Shown here: piece after piece, positions 41,879 through 49,347 of the stretch | Layout: each line of letters opens with the position of its first letter | How positions within the stretch are numbered: position 1 is the stretch's first letter | Source: CAYREX01 sp964423505 | GTDB taxonomy: Bacteria; Fermentibacterota; Fermentibacteria; Fermentibacterales; JCC-6 | Assembly (NCBI GenBank): GCA_964423505.1 | Contig: CAYREX010000007.1 | Location: forward strand, 1 to 64,000 | Length of the DNA: 64,000 nucleotides | Direction of reading: 5' to 3' | Notes under the pieces: model-generated | The model's database searches: none | The model's input: the letters and a program-made list of their open reading frames with translations, nothing else | What the model was told of the DNA's origin: nothing | Program-made: the position numbers and the translations under genes

Positions 41879-42310
41879 CTACTCCAGCGCCCGGCGCCAT
41901 CTGCCGGCGGAGAAGGCCTCCAGCAGCTTCCTGGCCCTGCCCCTGTCCAGGTCGGCCAGGCAGCGTCCCTCCGTGAAGAAGTCGTTGAGGCCGTCTATCC
42001 TCTCAAGCTGCCCGGGGGTGGCGCCTGCGAAGCCCATGCTCCAGCCGCCGAAGGAGCGCTCCGGGATCGGCTCCCGGATGATGGTGGTCACCCTGTCGTG
42101 CCGCTCGTCACGGCCGATGACGTCGAACAGCTCGTCTATGACCCGCTCCTCCCCCTCTATCACCTGGAAGAAGCTGCTCTCCGCGTAGAGCAGCATCCCG
42201 GTGACGTCCAGCTCCCGGTTCTTCCGCCGGGACTGCTCCAGCAGCTCCAGGAGCTCGGTGCGCTCCATCCCGCGACTGGCCGCGCTGGCGTATATCAGGT
42301 GTATCAGCAT
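41879..42310 (-). CDS. BLUF-domain blue-light sensor
   Basis: 143 residues. The flavin-site residues of BLUF proteins are visible: Tyr7 in LIYASAA, Asn near 31 in KNRELDVTGMLLY, Gln near 50 in SFFQVIEG, and WSMGF with the semi-conserved Trp and Met. It senses blue light with FAD. It has a C-terminal helical tail (about 100-143) and is flanked by EAL and GAF-PP2C genes, with a seven-base overlap to the PP2C gene. Confidence 0.92.
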   Translation of the reverse strand: MLIHLIYASAASRGMERTELLELLEQSRRKNRELDVTGMLLYAESSFFQVIEGEERVIDELFDVIGRDERHDRVTTIIREPIPERSFGGWSMGFAGATPGQLERIDGLNDFFTEGRCLADLDRGRARKLLEAFSAGRWRRALE

Positions 42311-44676
42311 TCTGCTCCTCCCTCTACCTCACCGTCGGGACTCCCGCCTCCCCGGTCTGCGCCGGCGCGGAGCACGAGCACCGTCATGTCGTCCTCTACC
42401 GGCCCGTCGCCCCTGAACTCCCGTAGCTCCTCGAAGAGACGGTCGATGCACTCCTCCGGCGATCTCTTCCCGCAGCCGGCAATGCTTGCGGTCAGCGCCT
42501 CCACCCCGTACTCGCAGAGCTCGGAGCCGGCGCGCATCGTCTCGGTGACGCCGTCGGTGTAGAGCACCAGCGTGTCGCCCTCGGCCATTTCGGCAACCCC
42601 GCCGTCGTACGGGGCGTCCGGCATCACCCCCAGCACCAGGCCGCCCTCGGAGAGCCTGCGGACGCCGGTGCGTCCGAGGAGCAGCGGAGGGTCGTGACCG
42701 GCCGCGCAGTAGTGAAGCCTGCCGGCGGCAGGGTCCAGGACGCCGTAGAAGAGGGTTATGAACTTGCCCTCCGGCATCCTCTCCAGCATCAGTGAGTTCA
42801 TCCGGGAGACGACCGCTGCGGCGTCGCTGCCCATGCCGGGGGCGACGGCGTGCAGCCCCGACTGGAGGGCGGCCATCAGCAGGGAGGCCGCCGCGCCCTT
42901 GCCGGCCACGTCCGCCACCGCCAGGGCGCACCTCCCTTCGGGGAGGGGGAAGGCGTCGAAGTAGTCGCCGCCCACCTGCAGGCTCGGCCTGCTCCTCCCG
43001 GACATCCTGAAGCCGGGCGGCGCCGGGAGCTCCTCCGGCAGCAGGCTGGACTGTATGGACCTGGCTATGGCCAGCTCCTCCCGCAGCCTCTCCCGCTCCA
43101 GCTCCGCCTCCAGCAGCCTGGAGTTCTCCACGGCCGCGGCCGACTGCCTGGCGAAGGCCCCGAAGAGCCTCCGCACCTCGCTCATGAAGCCGAACTGGTC
43201 CCTGGTGGAGGCGAACAGGAGCCCCAGGGTCCGCTCCCTGACCCGGAGGGGGGCGGCCAGCAGGGAGCCGGGCACCGGGGCATCCCGCAGGCTCCTCGAC
43301 CGGAGCTCGCTCCCCGGGTACCTGCTGAGCAGCAGGGTGTCATTGCCGGCCAGCCTCAGGAGCACCTCCGCATGCAGGTCCTCTCCCAGGTCCGGCACCT
43401 CCCCCGGCTCCGGCGAGCCCTTCCAGGGGACGAAGCCCTCCGGGCCGGACCTCACCGCCCAGCAGGAGTCCGCGCCGGTCAGCTTCCGGCCCAGCGCCAC
43501 GGTGGCGGTCATTATCCTGTCCTCGTCGAAGGTCTCGTAGGCCGACCTCCCCAGGTCCTCCAGAACCCGCAGCTGGGCCAGCCTCCTGTCGACCATCCTG
43601 GCCGAGGGGAGGTGCAGGAGTATCGAGACGGCCGCAAGCGTTCCGAAGAAGAACGCGACGGTCGATACGCATCCGACGATGCAGCCCAGCGCCGATGAGG
43701 AGAGGGTCAGGCCGCCGGTGTAGAAGCGGGCGAGGACCAGCTGCGAGGCGGCCATGAAGACGATCGCGCCGCCGAGCGCGAGGTACTTCCCCCAGCGCTT
43801 CAGGTAGTGCATCCACTTGACGCGGAGACCGTTCACTATCGACGCCAGCACAAGCAGGAGGTAGAAGGGGCTCACGGAGAGCAGGGTCCTCAGCTGCTCG
43901 TCCAGGCCGCTCAGGGAGCGTGCCAGCACGTTCTCCATCCCCAGAGACACCCAGAGGACGTGGAGGAAGAGCACCCCGGTCATGAGCCGCCAGCGGGCCA
44001 GAGTCCCCTTCGACCTCTCCACCAGGAAGAGGTGGCGGAGACAGCCGAGGAGGGCCAGGGCGACGATGGCGGAGAGGAAGATCAGCAGCCTCTCGGCGAT
44101 TCCCGCCTCGGAGCGCTCTCCGCCGGAGGCCATCAGGACCGTGTCCTCGCGGGTGACGTTGGAGCCGGAGTAGACGGTGCGGACCAGTATCTCGGCGGTC
44201 GCCGCGGTGACGTCGCCTATGGCCCCGACGGTCCTTCCGACCGGCCCGCGCCCGCCCAGGATGCCGCTGCTGCGGACCGCCTGCTCGCCGGCGGCCAGCA
44301 GGCTGTCCACCTCCACCCGCGGACCGGGAGGCGGCTCGGGTCCCGCCCCCGGCGACTGCGTGAGGAGCGGCAGAGAAGGCTCACCTGCGGCGACCTCTCC
44401 CGCCGCCGGCTCCTCCGGGGCCGGCGGTCGGGGCGGGTCCGCACCGAGACCGGTCACGAAGCCGAGGAGAACGACGAGCGCGACGGATGCCAGGAGTACC
44501 CGGGAGAGCGGCTGGCCGGCGAGCGGCCGGACCAGGAGCAGGTAGATGAGCGCGCCGCCGGCCAGGGCGGAGACCTCCCTCAGGCTGGCCTCCCCCACCG
44601 GGTCGTGGCCGAGGAGGACCGGCAGGACCAGCAGCAGCGCCGGCAGCAGCAGGAGCTTCGCCTCCGGTCGCCTCAG
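42304..44676 (-). CDS. membrane GAF-SpoIIE (PP2C) phosphatase, probable CTG start
   Basis: 790 residues from CTG 44676, which overlaps the hisS stop (CTGA) and lies five bases after GGAGGAG. The first standard start in frame (GTG 44598) would remove the first membrane helix. It has N-terminal membrane helices, an exported Pro/Gly-rich region, more membrane helices (about 195-350), then a GAF-like domain (about 370-530) and a C-terminal PP2C phosphatase (SIQSSLLPEELPAPPGF, GGDYFDAFPLPEG, ALAVADVAGKGAA, LYTDGVTET). It probably dephosphorylates a STAS protein. It is coupled to the BLUF and EAL genes. Confidence 0.85.
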   Translation of the reverse strand: MRRPEAKLLLLPALLLVLPVLLGHDPVGEASLREVSALAGGALIYLLLVRPLAGQPLSRVLLASVALVVLLGFVTGLGADPPRPPAPEEPAAGEVAAGEPSLPLLTQSPGAGPEPPPGPRVEVDSLLAAGEQAVRSSGILGGRGPVGRTVGAIGDVTAATAEILVRTVYSGSNVTREDTVLMASGGERSEAGIAERLLIFLSAIVALALLGCLRHLFLVERSKGTLARWRLMTGVLFLHVLWVSLGMENVLARSLSGLDEQLRTLLSVSPFYLLLVLASIVNGLRVKWMHYLKRWGKYLALGGAIVFMAASQLVLARFYTGGLTLSSSALGCIVGCVSTVAFFFGTLAAVSILLHLPSARMVDRRLAQLRVLEDLGRSAYETFDEDRIMTATVALGRKLTGADSCWAVRSGPEGFVPWKGSPEPGEVPDLGEDLHAEVLLRLAGNDTLLLSRYPGSELRSRSLRDAPVPGSLLAAPLRVRERTLGLLFASTRDQFGFMSEVRRLFGAFARQSAAAVENSRLLEAELERERLREELAIARSIQSSLLPEELPAPPGFRMSGRSRPSLQVGGDYFDAFPLPEGRCALAVADVAGKGAAASLLMAALQSGLHAVAPGMGSDAAAVVSRMNSLMLERMPEGKFITLFYGVLDPAAGRLHYCAAGHDPPLLLGRTGVRRLSEGGLVLGVMPDAPYDGGVAEMAEGDTLVLYTDGVTETMRAGSELCEYGVEALTASIAGCGKRSPEECIDRLFEELREFRGDGPVEDDMTVLVLRAGADRGGGSPDGEVEGGAEC

Positions 44677-45974
44677 GTCGGCTCCTCCGTCAGCGCCCCG
44701 GCCAGGCCGGCCCTCTCCACCCGCCGTTCCTCCCCCGTCTCCATCCTCTTCAGGGCGAACGTGCCGGAGGAGACCTCGTCCGGCCCTACCACCAGGGCGG
44801 TCGGGATGCCCTTGGCGTCGGCGGTGCGCATCTGTCTGCCCAGCTTCCTGCCGGAGACGTCCATCTCCACACTGATGCCGGCGTCCCGCAGCTCCTCCGC
44901 CAGGGCGAGGGCGAACGGTCGCTCCTCCGACGACCTGACAGCCAGGAAGAGGTCCGCCGGGCGTCGCGAGGCCACCTCCTCCGGCACCAGACCGTAGGTC
45001 TCCAGGAAGAGCTGCAGGGTCAGGAGCCCGAGGCCGAAGCCGACGCCGGAGACCGGCCGGCCGCCGAAGAGCCCCACCAGCCTGTCGTAGCGGCCACCGC
45101 CGCAGAGGGCCCGCCGGTTCTCGCCACCGGTGTCTGCCAGCTCGAAGACGATGCCGGTGTAGTAGTCCAGCCCGCGCACGACCGCCGGGTCGAAAACGGC
45201 GGCCTCCACACCCGCCTCGGAGAGCATCAGCTCCATGGCGACCACCTCGTCGTGCTCCCGGCTCCCGCCCATGAGCCGCTCCAGCCAGGGGTCCCGGGTG
45301 GAGGCGCAGCCGGCCAGGGCGGTAACCGCTTCCACTGCTCCCGGAGAGAGCTCGGAGCGGGCCATCTCCTCCCAGCGGGCGGGGTCGGTCTTGTCCCGTC
45401 TGTCCAGAAGCGAGTAGGCGGCGCCCACCTCCGACTCCGAGAGGCCGGAGAGCGCCAGCGCCTTCGAGGCCATCCTCCTGCTGGACCAGGCTATGCGGTA
45501 CTGCGCGGGCGAGGCTCCCAGCGTCTCCATCGCCCTCCGCAGGACCAGGATGACGTCCAGCTCCGCCGCCAGGCCGTCGGCGCCGAGCACGTCGAGGTTG
45601 AACTGCACGAACTCGTGCATCCTGCCCCGCTGCGGCTTCTCGTAGCGGTAGCAGACCGGCATGGACATCCAGCGGACAGGGTAGACCTCCTCCCCCCTGG
45701 CCGCCAGCATCCGGGCGAGGGAGGGTGTCAGCTCAGGCCTGAGTATGACCTCCCGGCCGCCCCGGTCCTCGAAGGTGTAGGACTGCTCCCCGATGAGCTC
45801 GCTGCCGGTCTTGGCCAGGAAGAGCTCCAGCGGCTCTATCAGGGGCGCCTCGTACTCCTCGAAGCCGTAGGCCTCGCCGGCCCTCCGCAGGGCCCCGGCT
45901 ATGTACTCCTCCACCCGTCTCTCCTCCGGGTAGAGCTGGCGCATGCCACGGAGCGGCTTCCTGCTCAGTCCCAT
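44673..45974 (-). CDS. hisS: histidyl-tRNA synthetase with altered motif 3
   Basis: 433 residues from ATG 45974 behind GGAGGGAAGG. Class II motif 2 region CYRYEKPQRGRMHEFVQFN, histidine motif RGLDYYTGIVFELAD and GGGRYDRLVGLFGG are intact, as is the C-terminal anticodon-binding domain (VRSSEERPFALALAEELRDAGI ...). Motif 3 reads GFGLGLLTLQLF where nearly all HisRS have GFAxGxER, so the ATP-binding arginine is not visible. It may be a HisS lineage variant; a HisZ is less likely because the anticodon domain is present. Confidence 0.9.
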   Translation of the reverse strand: MGLSRKPLRGMRQLYPEERRVEEYIAGALRRAGEAYGFEEYEAPLIEPLELFLAKTGSELIGEQSYTFEDRGGREVILRPELTPSLARMLAARGEEVYPVRWMSMPVCYRYEKPQRGRMHEFVQFNLDVLGADGLAAELDVILVLRRAMETLGASPAQYRIAWSSRRMASKALALSGLSESEVGAAYSLLDRRDKTDPARWEEMARSELSPGAVEAVTALAGCASTRDPWLERLMGGSREHDEVVAMELMLSEAGVEAAVFDPAVVRGLDYYTGIVFELADTGGENRRALCGGGRYDRLVGLFGGRPVSGVGFGLGLLTLQLFLETYGLVPEEVASRRPADLFLAVRSSEERPFALALAEELRDAGISVEMDVSGRKLGRQMRTADAKGIPTALVVGPDEVSSGTFALKRMETGEERRVERAGLAGALTEEPT

Positions 45975-46076
45975 CCTTCCCTCCGTTCGAAGAGCCGGCC
46001 GGTCTGCTTCCCGACCCTCGCGGTAGTATTGTAGGAACCGAGCCGGGAATACAGGGTACGTCCGGGGGAGGTGGTC

Positions 46077-46598
46077 ATGGTCAGTCGCACGGCAGTCGTC
46101 ACCGCTGTCGCTCTGTTGCTCCTGCTGTCCTCCTGCGGGGAGGACCCGTTCTTCCCGGGCCAGTGGCAGCAGGTCACGAGGGAGGGGTTCACCCTTGCCT
46201 GGAGGGTGGCCGGCCCCGACCTTGAGGTGGAGCTGACCGGGCTGACCGAAGGCTGGGTGGCCGTCGGATTCGACGCGACGCTGGGGATGCACGACGCCAA
46301 CATCATAGTCTGCTGGGTAAGCGGCGGCGCCTTCGCCCGGGACGACTTCGGGGTCAGCGCCGACACCCACGAGTCGGACTCCTCCCTGCTGGGCGGCACA
46401 CAGGACGTCACCGTCGAGGAGGGCTCGGAGTCGGGCGGGAGCACGACGGTCCGCTTCACCATGCCGCTGGACTCCGGCGACACCTGGGACAACGTCCTCG
46501 AGGAGGGGCAGAGCTGCAACGTGGTGCTCGCGAGGGGCACCTCCGACGACCCGGACTCCGGGTACAGCTTCATGACGCAGACGACGATAACCATCTAG
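46077..46598 (+). CDS. DOMON-domain lipoprotein
   Basis: 173 residues from ATG 46077, with GGGGGAGG five bases upstream. Lipobox LSSC near residue 20. The DOMON beta-sandwich (FTLAWRVAGPDLEVELTGLTEGWVAVGFDATLGMHDANIIVCWV) usually binds haem or sugar. It stands opposite hisS. Probably a cell-surface redox or binding lipoprotein; the ligand is unknown. Confidence 0.85.
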   Translation: MVSRTAVVTAVALLLLLSSCGEDPFFPGQWQQVTREGFTLAWRVAGPDLEVELTGLTEGWVAVGFDATLGMHDANIIVCWVSGGAFARDDFGVSADTHESDSSLLGGTQDVTVEEGSESGGSTTVRFTMPLDSGDTWDNVLEEGQSCNVVLARGTSDDPDSGYSFMTQTTITI

Positions 46599-46620
46599 CG
46601 GAAACCGCAGGGAGGGTCGA

Positions 46621-47160
46621 ATGGCTTCGGAGATTCAGCTTCCGGACGGGTTCGTGCGCACGGATACGGGAGACGTGGAGGAGAGCGCCTTCCGTCTCAT
46701 AGACGAGGACTGGATGCTGGTCACGGCCGGCACGCCCGACAGTGGGCTCAACACGATGACCGCCAGCTGGGGCGCCCTGGGCGAGCTCTGGAGCAGGCGG
46801 GTGGCCTTCGCCTTCGTGAGGCCCCAGAGGCACACCTACCGCTTCATGGAGGAGAACGGCCTCTTCACCCTGAGCTTCTTCCCGGAGGAGCAGAGGGACA
46901 TCCTGAAGTACTGCGGCACCCATTCCGGGCGGGACGTGGACAAGGTCGCCGAGACCGGCCTCAGGCCGTTCGTCCCGGTCGAGGGAGCCACCGGCTTCGA
47001 GCAGGCCCGGCTGGTGCTGGTCTGCCGGAAGCTCTACACCCAGGACCTGGACCCGGACAGGTTCATCGACCCGGCCATCGAGGAGATGTACCCGGAGAAG
47101 GGATACCACAGGATGTACGTCGGCGAGATAGTCTCCGTCCTCCGGAGGTCCGGGGCCTAG
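46621..47160 (+). CDS. flavin reductase-like, FMN-binding split-barrel protein
   Basis: 179 residues. LVTAGTPDSGLNTMTASWGALGELWSRRVAFAFVRPQRHTYRFMEENGLFTLSFF is the flavin reductase/FMN-binding split barrel. It is probably an NAD(P)H-linked flavin reductase or related protein. Start ATG with GGAGG upstream. It is 22 bp after the DOMON gene and may be co-expressed. Confidence 0.9.
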   Translation: MASEIQLPDGFVRTDTGDVEESAFRLIDEDWMLVTAGTPDSGLNTMTASWGALGELWSRRVAFAFVRPQRHTYRFMEENGLFTLSFFPEEQRDILKYCGTHSGRDVDKVAETGLRPFVPVEGATGFEQARLVLVCRKLYTQDLDPDRFIDPAIEEMYPEKGYHRMYVGEIVSVLRRSGA

Positions 47161-47303
47161 GGCACCCTGGTCGCCTTCGGGCTCGGAGAGAGGGACAGCC
47201 TGCCCTCCATCCCGGGGCTCTCGTCGTCGAACGGGTCGAGGAAGGGAAGGCTGCTCCGCGGGGATGCCCGTCGCCGGTCCGACCGGTCCCGAAGGCCTCC
47301 GTA

Positions 47304-48068
47304 TCAGCTCCCGGTGGACTTCCGGGGGCTCCCCTTCTTCCTGATGTAGATCATCCTGGAGTGGCCGTCGCTGCTCTGGCGCTCGTCTATCTCGAAGAGC
47401 TTCATCGCGTGCACAAGCTCTCCCAGCTTCTTGTAGCCGTAGTTCCTGGGGTCGAACTCGGGCGACTGGTTGGCGATGTTGCTCCCGACAGCGCCGAGCT
47501 GCGCCCAGCCGCTGTCGTCCGAGGCGGCGTCTATTGCGTTGCGGAAGAGGTTCACCAGCTTGGAGTCACGCTTGAGCTGGTTGGTGCTCTTCCGGACGAC
47601 TGCCTTCCGCTCCTCCTCCACCGGGGAGGAGAGCACGTCGTTGAAGATGAACTTGTCGCAGGCGGAGACGAAGGCCTTGGGCGTCTTCCTCTCGCCGAAG
47701 CCGTAGACGGTCAGCCCCCCCTCGCGTATGCGTGAGGCCAGCCTGGTGAAGTCGCTGTCGCTGGAGACGAGGCAGAAGCCGTGGAACCTGCCCGTGTACA
47801 GGAGGTCCATGGCGTCTATTATCATGGCGCTGTCGGTGGCGTTCTTGCCGGTGGTGTACCGGAACTGCTGCACCGGGTGGATGGAGTGCTCGAGGAGGAC
47901 CTTCTTCCATCCGCCCAGGTCGGGCCTGGTCCAGTCCCCGTATATCCTCTTCACCGAGGCGGTGCCGTACTTGGCCACCTCGGAGAGGAGGCCCTCTATG
48001 ATGCTCGGATGCGCGTTGTCAGCGTCTATGAGGACCGACAGGTTCCTCGGTCCGCTGTTCTCCTCCAT
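47304..48068 (-). CDS. NYN-domain RNase-like protein with OST-HTH/LOTUS domain
   Basis: 254 residues from ATG 48068. NYN (PIN-like) motifs: LSVLIDADNAHPSIIEGLL, YGDWTRP and LVSSDSDFTRLASRIREGGLTVYGFGE, with the acidic residues of a nuclease site. A C-terminal OST-HTH/LOTUS domain (about 160-245, FDPRNYGYKKLGELVHAMKLFEI) binds RNA. Probably a regulatory RNase. The reading frame continues 48 codons after the TGA, to a TAG at 47161, without another start. Confidence 0.9.
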   Translation of the reverse strand: MEENSGPRNLSVLIDADNAHPSIIEGLLSEVAKYGTASVKRIYGDWTRPDLGGWKKVLLEHSIHPVQQFRYTTGKNATDSAMIIDAMDLLYTGRFHGFCLVSSDSDFTRLASRIREGGLTVYGFGERKTPKAFVSACDKFIFNDVLSSPVEEERKAVVRKSTNQLKRDSKLVNLFRNAIDAASDDSGWAQLGAVGSNIANQSPEFDPRNYGYKKLGELVHAMKLFEIDERQSSDGHSRMIYIRKKGSPRKSTGS

Positions 48069-48112
48069 GTTGCCTCGTCCCTGCGGATAGGTATCGCTCT
48101 CCGGGTTTCCTC

Positions 48113-48706
48113 TCAACCGGAAACTACGCCGGACCGACCGGCCGGGTCAACGACGAGGTGCGCCGGTATCCTGCCCGAGTCGTCCGGCCCGACCCCCTCC
48201 CCGGCAAGCAGAAGCAGCTTCATCGCGGCCCCGCCGGCGTAGCCCCCGGGGGTCCGGTCGGCCCTCACTATCCTGTGGCAGGGCAGCAGCAGCGGCAGCG
48301 GGTTGGCCGCCAGGGCGGCGCCGACCGCCCTCGCCCCGCCCGGCCTGCCCACGGCTTCCGCCAGCGCCCCGTAGGTCGTAACCCTGCCCGGGGGCACCTG
48401 CGCCGTCTTCATCAGCACCCGGCGCCGGAATGGCGAGAGGCCCCGCAGGTCCAGGAGCTCCGGGGGGACGTCGACCGGCTCTCCGCGGAGGGCTCCCAGC
48501 ACGAGGCCGCACAGACGCTCCGCGCCGCGGGGCCACCGGCCGGATGCCGGTTCGGGCGCCGATCCCGTGGAGAGCCCCGGCTTGACCCTCCGGGCCAGGA
48601 GCCGGCCGTCTCGCCGGACGAGCTCGAGGGTGGCCGAGGTCCCGCTCCCGCCCGCTATGCGAACCACCTCCGGAGTGCCTCCCGGAGCCTCCCTCCGGCC
48701 GGTCAT
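48113..48706 (-). CDS. ogt: methylated-DNA-protein cysteine methyltransferase
   Basis: 197 residues. The active-site motif PCHRIVRADRTPGGYAGG is present at about residues 145-160, after VLMKTAQVPPGRVTTYGALAEAVGRPGGARAVGAALAANP. It directly reverses O6-methylguanine in DNA. The N-terminal half is short and divergent. ATG 48706 overlaps the upstream gene by ATGA. Confidence 0.92.
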   Translation of the reverse strand: MTGRREAPGGTPEVVRIAGGSGTSATLELVRRDGRLLARRVKPGLSTGSAPEPASGRWPRGAERLCGLVLGALRGEPVDVPPELLDLRGLSPFRRRVLMKTAQVPPGRVTTYGALAEAVGRPGGARAVGAALAANPLPLLLPCHRIVRADRTPGGYAGGAAMKLLLLAGEGVGPDDSGRIPAHLVVDPAGRSGVVSG

Positions 48707-49188
48707 CCCTCCGCCTCACCGCGCATCCGCACGAACCATTCCGGCACCGAGCCCCTGGCCCACGAGCGGGCGGTGGCCTTCTCCGCCGCGTAGTACCGCC
48801 TGTAGGCCAGCACCGGGTCCGGCCCCCTGTACGCCTCGGGCATGGCCTGGGCGAAGGGTGTCGGTCCCGGGTCGGGCAGGGGCGGCTCCGGGAGCCCCCT
48901 TACCACTCCGGCCGAGGCGTGCTCCCTATCCGCTCCGAACCGGCTCCGGTACTCCCGGTCGAGGTGCAGGGCCAGGGAGGCCAGCCATCTCCAGTTGGAG
49001 AGGGAGCGGCCGGTCCAGAGCGTGCAGGGATGGCTCCGGTGGGTGGGCAGGTAGGGCGCATCGATGCCCGCTCCGTGGAGCACCGTGCAGAGCATCTGAG
49101 CGCTCTCCAGTATCATCTTCGGGACGTGTACGTCGGTATGGTATGCGGCGCAGACTCCGGGGTCCCGGTCCAGGACGAAGATGTTCAT
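48703..49188 (-). CDS. uncharacterised protein of a type also found in phages
   Basis: 161 residues. The start MNIFVLDRDPGVCAAYHTDVHVPKMILESAQMLCTVL and the HPCTLWTGRSLSNWRWLASLALHLDREYRSRFG block match a protein type that I associate with bacteriophage genomes, of unknown function. It is co-transcribed with ogt, which hints at nucleic-acid chemistry. GC and codon use are like its neighbours. Confidence 0.7.
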   Translation of the reverse strand: MNIFVLDRDPGVCAAYHTDVHVPKMILESAQMLCTVLHGAGIDAPYLPTHRSHPCTLWTGRSLSNWRWLASLALHLDREYRSRFGADREHASAGVVRGLPEPPLPDPGPTPFAQAMPEAYRGPDPVLAYRRYYAAEKATARSWARGSVPEWFVRMRGEAEG

Positions 49189-49347
49189 CTCCGTCCCCGG
49201 GGAGGCGTGACCGAGGCCATCCAGGCCCGGGCCTTCCCGGGGTTCCTCATCCCGCGCGGGAGGAGGATGCCGGCGGTCCCCTCCCTCCGGTACCCGTACA
49301 TCATTCCGCTCCCGCTCTCCGTCGACCGGTCCCGACCGCGCGGCTGC

